DNA of 64,000 bases from Verrucomicrobiales bacterium (GTDB lineage: Bacteria > Verrucomicrobiota > Verrucomicrobiia > Verrucomicrobiales > DEV007). Location of the stretch: NCBI GenBank assembly GCA_002726915.1, contig PBSY01000047.1, positions 1 to 64,000 of the forward strand, read 5' to 3'. The translations under genes were made by a program, and so were the position numbers. Shown here piece by piece: positions 16,970 to 26,487 of this stretch. The notes below the pieces were generated by a model. That model did not search any database, had not been told where the DNA came from, and worked only from the letters and a program-made list of their open reading frames with translations. The stretch's first letter is position 1. Every line of letters begins with the position of its first letter.

Positions 16970-18190
16970 ATGCCCTCTTTTGAAATCGACAAAGTCCGAG
17001 CTGATTTTCCAATCCTCTCAAGAGAGGTTGAGGGAAAACCGCTAACCTATCTCGATAATGGCGCGACGGCACAGAAGCCTTCTGCAGTCATTAATTCGAT
17101 GTCGACATTCTATGCCGAAAGTAATGCCAACATCCACCGCGGTATCCACAGCCTGAGCCGCAAAGCCACCGAGGCCTACGAAAACTCGCGCAGCGAAATC
17201 AAGGCAGCACTCCGTTTGCCAGACTCACACGAACTGATTTTTGTCCGCGGAGCCACTGAGGGTATCAATCTGGTCACCCACGGACTCGGGGACCGACTCG
17301 AGGAAGGTGACGAAGTCGTGCTTACAATCATGGAGCACCACGCCAATTTTGTTCCCTGGCAGATTCTTCAAGAACAGAAAAACATCAAGCTTCACTTTAT
17401 TGGCTTAAATGAATTCGGTGAACTAGACCTCGAAGCATGGAAGGCCGCATTTAATGAGCGGACTCGTGTCGCTGCTTTTACCCACGTTTCTAACGTCCTC
17501 GGCACAGTAAATCCAGTGTCGGAGATGACTGCCTACGCGCGCGAGCGTCAGGTATTTACCCTCGTAGACGGTGCCCAGGCACTTCCCCACGGCCCTGTTG
17601 ATCTGAGCGAGGTCGGAGGGGACTTCTACGTTTTCTCAGGACACAAGGTTTTCGGACCTGACGGAATCGGAGTAGTCACCGGACCGCGTGACCTTCTCAA
17701 CTCTTTTCCTCCATACCAGAGCGGTGGAGACATGATCGAGCGGGTTCAAGTTTCAGGCACCACGTTCCGGGATGTTCCTGAACGATTCGAAGCAGGAACC
17801 CCGAATATATCAGCCACGCTCGGTCTGGCTGCAGCCTTTCGCTACATGGCTCAGATTGACTGGGAAGCGGCAGCCGCCCATGAACACTTGCTTGCTGAGC
17901 AAACAACAGAACAACTCAAGGACTTGGGCGGGATTCGAATTTTCGGAGAATCGAGCGGTAAGACAGCGATTGTTTCATTCCTTTTTGATATCGCTCACCC
18001 TCAGGACATTGGTACAATCCTCGATACTGAGGGGGTTGCCATTCGTATCGGTCACCACTGTGCTCAACCACTCATGGATTACTACAATGTTTCGGCGACC
18101 GTCAGGGCTTCATTCGCCTTTTACAACAACGAAGCAGACGTGGAAGCCTTTATGCGGGGCATGCACAAAGTAAAACGCTTCTTCGGATAG
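16970..18190 (+). CDS. sufS: Cysteine desulfurase SufS
   Basis: Removes sulfur from cysteine as a persulfide for Fe-S cluster assembly; cytoplasmic PLP enzyme. 406 residues, the usual size. The PLP lysine is K226 (SGHKVFGPDG) and the persulfide cysteine is C364 (RIGHHCAQPL), the same numbers as in E. coli SufS, which supports the start at 16970. The frame is open further upstream but those residues are not conserved-looking. No SufE or SufBCD gene is nearby; an IscA-type carrier lies at 36037-36405. ilvE follows 80 bases downstream on the same strand. There is no clear Shine-Dalgarno before the ATG. Confidence 0.97.
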   Translation: MPSFEIDKVRADFPILSREVEGKPLTYLDNGATAQKPSAVINSMSTFYAESNANIHRGIHSLSRKATEAYENSRSEIKAALRLPDSHELIFVRGATEGINLVTHGLGDRLEEGDEVVLTIMEHHANFVPWQILQEQKNIKLHFIGLNEFGELDLEAWKAAFNERTRVAAFTHVSNVLGTVNPVSEMTAYARERQVFTLVDGAQALPHGPVDLSEVGGDFYVFSGHKVFGPDGIGVVTGPRDLLNSFPPYQSGGDMIERVQVSGTTFRDVPERFEAGTPNISATLGLAAAFRYMAQIDWEAAAAHEHLLAEQTTEQLKDLGGIRIFGESSGKTAIVSFLFDIAHPQDIGTILDTEGVAIRIGHHCAQPLMDYYNVSATVRASFAFYNNEADVEAFMRGMHKVKRFFG

Positions 18191-18270
18191 ATTAAGCATC
18201 GACTCAAAGCACGCGAATCGCTTGCTTTCCCCTCGTGTTCTGGCTAGTTATCGTCGGATTTCACCTCCCT

Positions 18271-19155
18271 ATGAACGACAAGCCCCTGCAAGTTTACATC
18301 GATGGCGAATTCTTTGATGAAAGCGACGCCAAGATTTCGGTTTTTGATCATGGGCTGCTTTACGGTGACGGGATCTTCGAGGGCATACGCTTTTACAACG
18401 ACCGGGTCACCTGCCTTGAGGAGCACATCGACCGCCTTTTCGATTCAGCGAAGGCTATCCACTTAGAGATTCCGTCCACCCGTGAGGAAGTTGGCAACAC
18501 GGTGATTGAGACTATCAAGCGCAATCAATTGCACGACGGGTATGTCCGTCTCGTCGTTACGCGTGGAACTGGTGGACTCGGACTGAGCCCCTACCGCTGC
18601 GAGAAGGCGTCGATTATCGTCATTGCCTCTACTATTTCTCTCTATCCTCAAGAGAAGTATGAGAAGGGGCTAATTCTCTCGACCTGTGCCACCCGTCGCC
18701 CCACTCATGACTCGCTTTCCCCTTCTGTGAAATCACTGAACTATCTTAGCAACGTGATGGCGAAAGTAGAGGCCCTCGCATCCGGTGCGGAGGAGGGGGT
18801 TATGCTCAATACCGAGGGCTACGTGGCAGAGTGCACCGGCGACAATATTTTCGTCGTCAAAGATGATGTTATACTCACCCCCACGGTGGCCTCTGGATCC
18901 CTGAATGGCATTACACGCCGCGTCGTGATTGACCTCGCAATCAAAGCAAATTTTGAGCTCAAGGAAATCCAAATGAGCCGCTATGATATGTATACCGCCG
19001 ACGAATTATTTCTCACAGGTACTGCAGCGGAGGTCGTTCCCGTAGCGCAATACGACAAGCGCATCATCGGAGAAGGCAAACCGGGGCCCGTAACGAGGCA
19101 GTTGATCGCAGACTACAGAAATCTCGTAGAAACCACAGGCACGCCGATTTACTAA
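18271..19155 (+). CDS. ilvE: Branched-chain amino acid aminotransferase (class IV PLP)
   Basis: Interconverts branched-chain amino acids and their 2-oxo acids using glutamate; cytoplasmic. 294 residues, normal for the bacterial short type. The fold-type IV signature DHGLLYGDGIFEGIRFY (26-42) and the PLP lysine K154 in SVKSLNYL are present. The later EGVMLNTEGYVAECTGDN region (175-192) matches the family, with the glutamate that contacts PLP. D-amino-acid aminotransferases share this fold, but GDGIFEGIR and the overall pattern favour IlvE. The ATG at 18271 is preceded by CACCTCCCT, the opposite of a Shine-Dalgarno. Lies between sufS and mcsA on the same strand. Confidence 0.93.
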   Translation: MNDKPLQVYIDGEFFDESDAKISVFDHGLLYGDGIFEGIRFYNDRVTCLEEHIDRLFDSAKAIHLEIPSTREEVGNTVIETIKRNQLHDGYVRLVVTRGTGGLGLSPYRCEKASIIVIASTISLYPQEKYEKGLILSTCATRRPTHDSLSPSVKSLNYLSNVMAKVEALASGAEEGVMLNTEGYVAECTGDNIFVVKDDVILTPTVASGSLNGITRRVVIDLAIKANFELKEIQMSRYDMYTADELFLTGTAAEVVPVAQYDKRIIGEGKPGPVTRQLIADYRNLVETTGTPIY

Positions 19156-19210
19156 TTGCCTTTGCTGTCGTAATATCTTTCGAGGATGAAGGTTAATTCT
19201 CGAAAAAATC

Positions 19211-19795
19211 ATGTCTACCTCCCCGACCTACATGAAATGCGACCTATGCGATACTGAGAAAGCCACCGTGTTTTTTTCTCAGGTGGCGGATGGCAAACTC
19301 CAGAAAGTGAATCTGTGTAAAAAGTGCGCCGATGAAAAAGGCGTCACCGATCCTACTGGTTTTGCGTTGGCTGATATGCTCGAGGGGATGGGAGAGCAAT
19401 CCAAGAGCGAAGTTTCTGCCGTGGACTCCGAAGAACTGACCTGCCCCAGTTGCGGTTTTACGCAGAGCGATTTTAAAAAGACCGGTCGATTTGGCTGCTC
19501 CGACTGCTACGAGGTGTTTGACGAAGGGCTTGATGGCCTCCTCGAAGCGATGCACAAGCACACTCAGCATGTCGGTAAGACTCCATCTGCCTTTCCTGAA
19601 TTACCGGATATCCTGGACCTCCCAGAATCAAAAACCTTCTCCACTAATACCGAAGAAATCGAAGCCAGTCCGGTCGATAAATTGAGCGCACTGAAACAGG
19701 CTCTGTCTCATTCAGTAGAAGATGAGGACTATGAAGAGGCGGCACGACTTCGCGACGCCATTTCCCAATTGGAGTCCCAGATTGGAGATTCTTGA
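19211..19795 (+). CDS. mcsA: McsA-type zinc-finger/UVR protein, activator of the arginine kinase
   Basis: 194 residues. Four CxxC knuckles (CDLC, CKKC, CPSC, CSDC; residues about 14, 37, 78 and 95) make two zinc fingers, and a C-terminal UVR motif (EDEDYEEAARLRDAI, about 172-187) completes the McsA pattern. In Bacillus, McsA binds and activates McsB and shares the UVR motif with ClpC. The next two genes, 51 bases downstream, are mcsB and clpC, so the assignment is secure by motif and context. The clusters of Firmicutes begin with the repressor gene ctsR; none is present here. An inverted repeat, TTCGAG/CTCGAA (19179-19184 with 19199-19204), lies immediately before the start. Confidence 0.93.
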   Translation: MSTSPTYMKCDLCDTEKATVFFSQVADGKLQKVNLCKKCADEKGVTDPTGFALADMLEGMGEQSKSEVSAVDSEELTCPSCGFTQSDFKKTGRFGCSDCYEVFDEGLDGLLEAMHKHTQHVGKTPSAFPELPDILDLPESKTFSTNTEEIEASPVDKLSALKQALSHSVEDEDYEEAARLRDAISQLESQIGDS

Positions 19796-19846
19796 ACAAT
19801 TTTTTCTAAGCTGGCACCCAAGGTGCCCCAAATGTGACACGTTCCA

Positions 19847-20959
19847 ATGGCGATGCGATTTTCCACCCTTTTGAAGAACCCAGCAGAATGGATGCAAACG
19901 CCAGGTCCGGAAAGTGATATTGTTATCACTAGCCGCGTTAGACTGGCTCGCAATCTCACCAATCGGCCCTTCCCGGGCTGGGCGAGGAAAGAGGATCGCA
20001 TCACTGTAATGGAAGAGGTTCGCCCTCCCCTCGAATCCCTTACCGAGATGAAGGATTCATTCTCAGAGGAAATGACCAAGCTTTCAGCTATCGAAAAGCA
20101 AGTCCTCGTCGAAAGGCACCTCATCAGTCGCGAGCACGCCGCCAAGGGCATTGGCTGCGGCACGGTCATGAATCGCAAGCAGACCATCAGCGTTATGATT
20201 AATGAAGAGGATCACTTGCGCATGCAGGCGATCCGCCCCGGGCTGCAACTACTGGCAGCTTATCGCTCCCTCGACCAGATCGATTCGACACTCGAGGGAG
20301 AACTCCCGTACGCATTCGACCATCAATATGGCTATTTAACCGCCTGCCCGACTAACTTAGGCACAGGGATGCGCTCATCCGCCATGCTGCACCTGCCTGG
20401 CCTCGTCTTAAGCGAACAGATTAACCAGACCATTCAGGGTGCCAACAAGATTGGTCTCGCTGTTCGGGGGCTTTACGGTGAGGGAACTGAAGCCCTTGCC
20501 AATCTATTCCAAATTTCAAACCAGAACACCCTTGGCACCAACGAGAAAGAAATCATCGAGCATCTCAACCGGGTTATCATGCAACTCATTGAAAATGAGA
20601 AGAATGCCCGGATGAAAATCCTTGAAGATCGCCCCACGATGATGCAGGACCAAATCGGTCGGGCTTACGCTGTCCTGAAATACGCGCACATCATCACCTC
20701 GAAGGAGGCTCTCAACTTCCTCTCGATGATCCGACTCGGTTGTGACCTCGGTTTCGTGCCAGACGAAGAAAGGGAAACCATCAATGTTTTGCTAACTGAA
20801 ATCCAGCCAGCGCACCTACAAATTTCTGCCAAACGTAAATTAACAGCAGAAGAACGTGATATTTTGCGTGCTGATATCATCAGGACGAGCTTAAATCGGC
20901 TGACGCCACCAGATTTTGGCACTATAATCACCGACAGGGAACACGAAGACGATGAATAA
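19847..20959 (+). CDS. mcsB: Protein arginine kinase McsB
   Basis: Phosphorylates arginine residues of proteins to mark them for ClpC-ClpP degradation; cytoplasmic. 370 residues, near the Bacillus length of about 363. The phosphagen-kinase fold shows SDIVITSRVRLARNL (23-37) and the arginine-rich nucleotide-binding segments, with the NLGTGMRSSAMLHLPGLVL loop. The phosphoarginine-sensing motif RDxxRA is intact as RDILRA starting at R337, the same number as in Geobacillus McsB. It follows mcsA by 51 bases and overlaps clpC by 8 bases, indicating coupled expression. Function in this lineage is inferred from Firmicutes, but all key motifs are present. Confidence 0.96.
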   Translation: MAMRFSTLLKNPAEWMQTPGPESDIVITSRVRLARNLTNRPFPGWARKEDRITVMEEVRPPLESLTEMKDSFSEEMTKLSAIEKQVLVERHLISREHAAKGIGCGTVMNRKQTISVMINEEDHLRMQAIRPGLQLLAAYRSLDQIDSTLEGELPYAFDHQYGYLTACPTNLGTGMRSSAMLHLPGLVLSEQINQTIQGANKIGLAVRGLYGEGTEALANLFQISNQNTLGTNEKEIIEHLNRVIMQLIENEKNARMKILEDRPTMMQDQIGRAYAVLKYAHIITSKEALNFLSMIRLGCDLGFVPDEERETINVLLTEIQPAHLQISAKRKLTAEERDILRADIIRTSLNRLTPPDFGTIITDREHEDDE

Positions 20960-23468
20960 CTTTACCCCGAGAGCACAACAGGTGCTCGCCCTAGCTCGCA
21001 AAGAAGCCGATCGTTTCAATCACAATTATGTCGGAACCGAACACTTGTTGCTCGGCCTGATCAAGTTGGGACAGGGTGTCGCGGTCAATGTCCTGCAAAA
21101 AATGAATCTCGATCTTGAGACGGTTCGCCTTGAGGTAGAAAAGCAGGTCGGCAATGGGCCCGAGACCAAAATGGTTGGGAACATCCCTTACACCCCCCGG
21201 GTGAAGAAGGTTCTCGCATTGGCGGGTAAAGAAGCCAAAGCGCTCAACCACAGTTACGTGGGAACTGAGCACATCCTGCTGGGCCTTCTTCGTGAGGGTG
21301 ACGGCGTCGCTGCTCGCGTCCTCAAAAACCTCGACGTGGATATCGAGCGCACTCGCAACGAAATCCTTCGCGAACTCGATCCCAACTTCGCTGGAAACAA
21401 CCTCGAAGACGAGGAAGGTGAATTCGAAGAAATGAGTGGCGGCCGGAAAGAAGGCAAGACACCTGCCCTTAAAGCCTTCGGACGAGACCTTACTGAACTT
21501 GCCCAGAACGCCGAGCTCGATCCTGTAATTGGACGCAGTGATGAAATTGAACGCGTGATCCAAATTCTCTGCCGTCGCACCAAGAACAATCCAGTCCTAA
21601 TCGGTGAGGCTGGTGTCGGCAAAACCGCAATTGCTGAGGGTCTCGCTCAAGAAATTTCTTCAGGCAACGTCCCAGAATTACTTCGTGAGAAGAAAGTTGT
21701 GACACTGGATCTGGCCCTGATGGTAGCGGGCACAAAATATCGGGGCCAATTTGAGGAGCGCATCAAGGCCGTCATGGACGAGATCAAACGCGCCAAGAAT
21801 GTAATTCTCTTTATCGACGAGCTTCATACCATCGTCGGGGCTGGTTCAGCAGAAGGAGCTATGGATGCGTCCAACATCATAAAGCCGGCTCTGAGCCGCG
21901 GTGAGCTTCAGTGCATCGGTGCCACCACGATGAACGAATATCGCAAATTTATCGAAAAAGACGCTGCTTTAGAACGGCGCTTCCAACAGGTTAAGGTTGA
22001 AGAACCCAACACCGAAGACGCGATTCTCATCCTTCAAGGACTTCGACCCAAGTACGAATCGCACCACAAAGCCGATTACACCGAAGAAGCCATTGAGGCC
22101 TGCGTGCGCCTTTCAGCACGCTACCTTACCGGCCGATTTCTGCCTGACAAAGCGATCGACATCCTCGACGAGGCTGGTGCTCGAGCCCGTATCACCTCCA
22201 TGACTCGCCCGCCGGAGATCAAGGATCTCGAAGCGGTAGTTGAAGAAATTGTAGCTGAAAAAGAGGCGGCAATTAAGGATCAAGATTTCGAAAATGCGGC
22301 AGCTCTCCGCGACAAAGAAAAAAATAAACGTCAAGAAATGGAGGAAATCCTCGAAGAGTGGCGCGCCAGCAACGAGGAGAAAATTATCGAGGTCAATGAG
22401 GACGATATCATGTCCGTCGTAGCTAAGTGGACCGGTGTTCCTCTCCAACGCATGGAGGAGAAAGAAGCTGAGAAGCTTCTGAAGATGGAAGATGAACTCA
22501 AGAGTCGGGTCATTGGACAGAATGAGGCCGTTACCGCCATCTCCAAGGCCCTTCGACGCAGTCGTGCTGATCTCAAGGATCCGCGCCGTCCAATTGGCTC
22601 ATTCATCTTTCTAGGGCCTACCGGTGTGGGTAAAACTTACCTAGCTCGTAATCTGGCAGAGTTCATGTTTGGTGACCGCGAAGCGCTCATCCAAATCGAC
22701 ATGTCAGAGTACATGGAAAAATTCACCAGCAGCCGCCTCATCGGCTCACCCCCCGGCTACGTCGGTTATGAAGAGGGGGGCCAACTCTCCGAGGCGGTCC
22801 GCCGCCGCCCCTACTCCGTGGTTCTTTTTGACGAGATTGAAAAAGCTCACCCCGACGTCATGAACCTCCTCCTCCAGATCTTGGAAGAGGGGATGATCAC
22901 TGACAGTCTCGGACGCAAGATCGATTTCCGAAATACTATCATAATTCTTACTTCCAACGTTGGCGCTGACGTGATCAAGCGTCAGATTACGGTGGGATTT
23001 GGTTCCATGGGTCAGGGAGAAGACGGTGACTATGACAACATGCGGGAGAAGATCCTCGATCGCGCTAAGGAAGCGTTTAAACCTGAGTTCCTGAACCGAC
23101 TCGACGAAAAGATTGTGTTCCATATTCTTGAGAAAGCTGACCTCACCAAGATCGTCGATCTTGAAATCGATACAGTTCTCAGCCGCCTTGCTGAGAAGAA
23201 CATTCTTCTCAAGCTCGATAAGAAAGCTAAAGACTTTATGATCGAAGAAGGCTACGATCCAAACTACGGAGCCCGACCCATGCGCCGGACCGTGGAGCGT
23301 CATATTGAAGATCCGCTCGCTGAACACCTTTTGCGCGGTGACATTTCACCCGGTCAACTCGTCAAAGTCACCCACAAAAAGAAAGATAAGTATCTCTCTT
23401 TTAAGGCAGAAGATATCGACGACGGGGATAAAGATCCAGTTAAACCAGTCAGCTCTGTCGAAGGCTGA
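20952..23468 (+). CDS. clpC: ATP-dependent Clp protease ATP-binding subunit ClpC
   Basis: AAA+ unfoldase that feeds proteins to ClpP. 838 residues. Two Clp_N repeats (about 4-145) are followed by the first AAA domain with Walker A GEAGVGKT (218-225), a middle domain with a UVR motif ([16 protein letters not shown], about 440), and the second AAA domain with Walker A GPTGVGKT (555-562) and arginine-finger region. The ClpP-docking loop is VGF at 681-683 in the ITVGFGSMG segment. The short middle domain distinguishes ClpC from ClpB. Overlap with mcsB and the presence of mcsA point to McsB-tagged substrates. No clpP is in the window. Confidence 0.98.
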   Translation: MNNFTPRAQQVLALARKEADRFNHNYVGTEHLLLGLIKLGQGVAVNVLQKMNLDLETVRLEVEKQVGNGPETKMVGNIPYTPRVKKVLALAGKEAKALNHSYVGTEHILLGLLREGDGVAARVLKNLDVDIERTRNEILRELDPNFAGNNLEDEEGEFEEMSGGRKEGKTPALKAFGRDLTELAQNAELDPVIGRSDEIERVIQILCRRTKNNPVLIGEAGVGKTAIAEGLAQEISSGNVPELLREKKVVTLDLALMVAGTKYRGQFEERIKAVMDEIKRAKNVILFIDELHTIVGAGSAEGAMDASNIIKPALSRGELQCIGATTMNEYRKFIEKDAALERRFQQVKVEEPNTEDAILILQGLRPKYESHHKADYTEEAIEACVRLSARYLTGRFLPDKAIDILDEAGARARITSMTRPPEIKDLEAVVEEIVAEKEAAIKDQDFENAAALRDKEKNKRQEMEEILEEWRASNEEKIIEVNEDDIMSVVAKWTGVPLQRMEEKEAEKLLKMEDELKSRVIGQNEAVTAISKALRRSRADLKDPRRPIGSFIFLGPTGVGKTYLARNLAEFMFGDREALIQIDMSEYMEKFTSSRLIGSPPGYVGYEEGGQLSEAVRRRPYSVVLFDEIEKAHPDVMNLLLQILEEGMITDSLGRKIDFRNTIIILTSNVGADVIKRQITVGFGSMGQGEDGDYDNMREKILDRAKEAFKPEFLNRLDEKIVFHILEKADLTKIVDLEIDTVLSRLAEKNILLKLDKKAKDFMIEEGYDPNYGARPMRRTVERHIEDPLAEHLLRGDISPGQLVKVTHKKKDKYLSFKAEDIDDGDKDPVKPVSSVEG

Positions 23469-23514
23469 TTAGCTTCACTCTGTTCTACCAACTTCGAAAC
23501 AGTTTGGAGCTAAT
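23468..23514. terminator. Interrupted hairpin between convergent clpC and pgsA
   Basis: ATTAGCT (23468-23474) pairs with AGCTAAT (23508-23514), and inside it CTGTT (23480-23484) pairs with AACAG (23498-23502), separated by symmetric 5-base internal loops. It begins at the last base of the clpC stop and ends 19 bases before the pgsA stop. The location fits a bidirectional terminator, but no T-run follows on either strand, so Rho-independent activity is doubtful. Confidence 0.35.
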
Positions 23515-23532
23515 GCTTCTGGCTAACGGGTA

Positions 23533-24117
23533 TTACATATCCGAGAGAAGCCTCCGATTCTTGATCACATAGCTCATTCCCGACCAAAGTGTGAGGAGTA
23601 AGCTACCCCAGTTCAAGACCATCCCGAAGGCGTAGGGTGACAGATAGAGGGTTTCAAATACGGGGTGGAGAAATCGGAAGAGAGCTTCCTCAGAAGCGAG
23701 ATAAAGCAGGAAGTAAATGATCGTGACGATTTGGATGGTCGTCTTGTATTTCCCTAGACTCTCCGCGGCCAAAACAACACCTTCGGCCGAGGCGAGGAGT
23801 CGCAATCCGGTAACCATGAATTCTCGCGCTAAGATCACCACAACCATCCAAGCCGGAATGAGTTCCAGTCTCGTCAATAGGACAAACCCCGCACACATCA
23901 GCACTTTGTCCGCGAGCGGGTCCATTAACTTACCAAAGCTGGTAATCAGATCGTTTTTTCGCGCAAGGTAACCATCAAGAAAGTCAGTAATGGAAGCGAG
24001 AGCGAAGATCAGCAGGGCGGCGGTCTTAGTATAGGGTATCCCCTCTAGCGAGAGAAGGCCGACAAAGATAAAAGTGAGAATCAGTCGAGCGACCGTTAAC
24101 TGGTTGGGCACGTTCAT
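23533..24117 (-). CDS. pgsA: CDP-diacylglycerol-glycerol-3-phosphate 3-phosphatidyltransferase
   Basis: Makes phosphatidylglycerol phosphate in the inner membrane from CDP-diacylglycerol and glycerol 3-phosphate. 194 residues with four to five hydrophobic helices, normal size. The CDP-alcohol phosphotransferase motif D-x2-DG-x2-AR-x8-G-x3-D-x3-D is complete: D45, D48, G49, A52, R53, G62, D66 and D70. The N-terminus MNVPNQLTVARLIL is typical of PgsA. Other CDP-alcohol transferases such as cardiolipin synthase share the motif, so the exact alcohol acceptor is slightly uncertain. It follows the 24199-24720 gene by 81 bases on the minus strand. Confidence 0.92.
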   Translation of the reverse strand: MNVPNQLTVARLILTFIFVGLLSLEGIPYTKTAALLIFALASITDFLDGYLARKNDLITSFGKLMDPLADKVLMCAGFVLLTRLELIPAWMVVVILAREFMVTGLRLLASAEGVVLAAESLGKYKTTIQIVTIIYFLLYLASEEALFRFLHPVFETLYLSPYAFGMVLNWGSLLLTLWSGMSYVIKNRRLLSDM

Positions 24118-24198
24118 GGAATCAGAACGATCCTACTCTCGCGAGTGGACAGCGGCAAACAAAGGAAGAAAACATTTTTGGCTTCACGATCTCGCAGA

Positions 24199-24720
24199 TC
24201 ATAAGCGATTCAGTGGGCGTATCATGCGGATACCATGTCTGTCAGCTGCTGTCTTTACCTGAACTAATGGTTTAATCGGCTCTTGTGACGTGCCCGAGTC
24301 CGGCCCAGCAACCCCTTCATCTGTAGGTATTTTGCTCTGTCCCCAATGCACCTGTGACTGAGAGAACGTCTCCAATATCAACACATCCTCGAAGACCGTA
24401 GATAAAATCTCAGTGGTTGAAGAATCAACACTTGTTAAAGCTGCCGAACGGGCACCAATGATGTCCATCTCCTGCCCGGGGAATCCCGGAATCGCTTTTA
24501 CCGGTATATGTTTCGCCAGGAATGCTGGAGACTGAGTCACATCATGCCGTGACACGGCTTCACCCAGACCAGTGAGGGAACTTTCCATCAGTTCTTCAAC
24601 ATCGACCCGAGCGAGAAAGCCAATCGCGGACTTTTCGAGCGGCGAAATTAAAGCAATCGCGGCTATGTGGAGCAGCGTTACAACGGCCAGAAGGACAACA
24701 GTCTGGAAAGAGAAATTCAT
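24199..24720 (-). CDS. Hypothetical single-pass membrane protein
   Basis: 173 residues, family not recognised. An N-terminal membrane segment (about 7-27, VVLLAVVTLLHIAAIALISP) is followed by about 145 soluble residues without cysteines or catalytic motifs, predicted to lie outside the inner membrane. The topology is that of ExbD/TolR, but the ExbD signature (an Asp within the membrane helix) is missing. It starts 14 bases after the stop of the TolQ/ExbB-like gene, so the two are co-expressed and the product may replace ExbD or act as an anchored partner. The last 50 residues are Pro/Gly/Ser-rich. Role is inferred from position only. Confidence 0.7.
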   Translation of the reverse strand: MNFSFQTVVLLAVVTLLHIAAIALISPLEKSAIGFLARVDVEELMESSLTGLGEAVSRHDVTQSPAFLAKHIPVKAIPGFPGQEMDIIGARSAALTSVDSSTTEILSTVFEDVLILETFSQSQVHWGQSKIPTDEGVAGPDSGTSQEPIKPLVQVKTAADRHGIRMIRPLNRL

Positions 24721-24734
24721 TGGCCCGACAGCGC

Positions 24735-25649
24735 TTACTGGGAATGAGTGGCGGCCTGCTTAGCGATTGGATTGATTTGAATCTCATCAACATTCGAAGG
24801 CTCCGAAAGATCACTTAAGAGACGGTCACGAATGGAGTGATACTGCTTTTTTTCTACTGAACCGGAGTTGATTCCATTATCTTCGCTTTCCCCAACCTCT
24901 TCTTCGGTCAGACAGTTTGAGATACCTCCAGAGCTCTGGCAGAACTTACGCTCAAAAAGTCGAACAACATCGTCATGGAATCTGCGCAGATCATACTTTC
25001 TGTTTCGAAGCACAATCAAAAATGCTCCTCGCGCCACTATGGCCGGAGTAGTCACCATCAATGCGACTGCGAAAAAGCCCAAAGCACTACCGATGATTGG
25101 CATCACTTCATTGGCTCCCGTGGCAGCGTCAAAACCAGTCATCAAGGTCCAAACAAACCCGATCGATCCCAGTAAAATCGCGACGTTACCAATCAAACGT
25201 AATCCGACCATACCCTGCTCCATTCGCATCTGAGCTTCACGAAATCCCGAACGAAATGCCTGGCGCAACGCCTTGGTTTGACGCTCAGACAAGAAACCGG
25301 CGCTTTGGACCCGGTCAACAACACCATCTTGGCACTCGCGAGATCCAAGTAATTGAAACGCCGTTTCTTTAGCTCCGGCAAGGTAGACCTGGTAGTGTGC
25401 TGAGGCCTGGCTTTCCCAGCCCTCCTCAAAAAGCTCCAACGTTGTTCGGGAAGCCCTCAAGCGCTTGCTAAAATTCTTGTTTGAAAGTTTTAACCTTCTA
25501 AGAAACAATGCCTTAGAAAGGATCATAACCCAACAAAGAATCGAGAGCATGAACAGACCCCACATCACCAGCTTCCCCGGAAACACGGGCTGATTCAGTG
25601 CGGTCTGGATGCTAGCGACCAAGGTAATAAAGTGGGTCATCGAGAACAT
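24735..25649 (-). CDS. MotA/TolQ/ExbB-family proton-channel protein
   Basis: 304 residues with a membrane helix at about 25-48 and two more at about 168-188 and 196-218. The long cytoplasmic segment between the first and second helices is the TolQ/ExbB arrangement. The conserved block reads GLRLIGNVAILLGSIGFVWT, then FAVALMVTTPAIVARGAFLIV, in which GSIG and the TTP-IVA threonine-proline match the family's proton-path segment. The C-terminal tail of about 80 residues is longer than usual. It is followed 14 bases downstream by an unknown single-pass protein in place of exbD/tolR. It should convert proton-motive force into envelope work; the target is unknown. Confidence 0.82.
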   Translation of the reverse strand: MFSMTHFITLVASIQTALNQPVFPGKLVMWGLFMLSILCWVMILSKALFLRRLKLSNKNFSKRLRASRTTLELFEEGWESQASAHYQVYLAGAKETAFQLLGSRECQDGVVDRVQSAGFLSERQTKALRQAFRSGFREAQMRMEQGMVGLRLIGNVAILLGSIGFVWTLMTGFDAATGANEVMPIIGSALGFFAVALMVTTPAIVARGAFLIVLRNRKYDLRRFHDDVVRLFERKFCQSSGGISNCLTEEEVGESEDNGINSGSVEKKQYHSIRDRLLSDLSEPSNVDEIQINPIAKQAATHSQ

Positions 25650-25770
25650 GGAGAATTTCGGTTAAGTTTTATAAAATATCCGAATTTTTTAATAAAACAA
25701 GCCATCCAGACGACAATTGGAGGCAATTTAAGCCAAATAGTTTACATTCGCTCCAAAAATGGATTCGTTT

Positions 25771-25776
25771 TATAAT
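25771..25776 (+). promoter_or_regulatory. Candidate -10 element for lemA
   Basis: A perfect TATAAT lies 75 bases before the lemA start, within an AT-rich 200-base divergent region between the TolQ-like gene and lemA. The best -35-like hexamer, TTTACA (25741-25746), is 24 bases away, which is too far, so only the -10 is supported. It fits a sigma-70-type promoter weakly. Confidence 0.35.
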
Positions 25777-25850
25777 CGATAACACTTTTCAATAGCTCCA
25801 TTATTTTGGGCTTACTGAAACCCATACTTTTCAAGGAAATCTGCAATATC

Positions 25851-26441
25851 ATGTTTAGCTCACTTATCATCGTCCTCGCGGTCCTGCTTATCCCGATCCT
25901 CATCGCTATCGGAATATACAACAGCCTTATCAGCCTGCGAAACCGTTACAAGAATGCCTTCGCGCAGATCGACGTCCAATTGAAGCGCCGCTACGACCTC
26001 ATTCCCAACCTCGTAGAAACCGTCAAAGGCTTCATGAGGCATGAGCGGGAAACACTAGAAGCAGTCATTCAGGCTCGCAATACCGCCGTCAGCGCCCGAG
26101 AGCACGCCACTGCCGATCCCGGAAATGCCGCTGCCATGGCAGAACTCTCCAACGCCGAATCCGGACTGGGCGGGGTCCTTGGTCGCCTTTTTGCTCTTTC
26201 GGAAGCTTACCCAGACCTACGCAGCAACGAAAACATGCTTCAGTTACAGGAAGAACTCACCTCGACTGAATCGAAAATCGCTTTTGCACGTCAGGCGTAC
26301 AACGATGCTGTCATGGCCTTCAACAATAAACTGGAAATGTTTCCATCTAGTATCATCGCCAATATCTTTAATTTTGTTCCGGCAACCATGTTTGAAGTAT
26401 CCGATGACTCGGAACGCGAAGTGGTCAAAATAGAATTCTAA
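25851..26441 (+). CDS. lemA: LemA family protein
   Basis: 196 residues. An N-terminal membrane helix (about 3-24) is followed by the four-helix LemA core with YNSLISLRNRYKNAFAQIDV and the very conserved LKRRYDLIPNLVETVKGF. Length is normal. The start at 25851 is chosen because the helix begins directly after it and AAGGAAAT lies about 12 bases before. LemA proteins are of uncertain biochemical role and are often encoded with HtpX-type membrane proteases, as here (46 bases downstream), suggesting a part in membrane-protein quality control or envelope stress. That role is inferred from this partnership. Confidence 0.92.
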   Translation: MFSSLIIVLAVLLIPILIAIGIYNSLISLRNRYKNAFAQIDVQLKRRYDLIPNLVETVKGFMRHERETLEAVIQARNTAVSAREHATADPGNAAAMAELSNAESGLGGVLGRLFALSEAYPDLRSNENMLQLQEELTSTESKIAFARQAYNDAVMAFNNKLEMFPSSIIANIFNFVPATMFEVSDDSEREVVKIEF

Positions 26442-26487
26442 CCAAAGGCCCATCAGCACTCCAGAAACTCTGGAGCCGCTTCCTTTA

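Noticed and set aside
20991-23327. Long open frames on the minus strand opposite clpC
   Set aside because: Antisense shadows of a well-supported gene.
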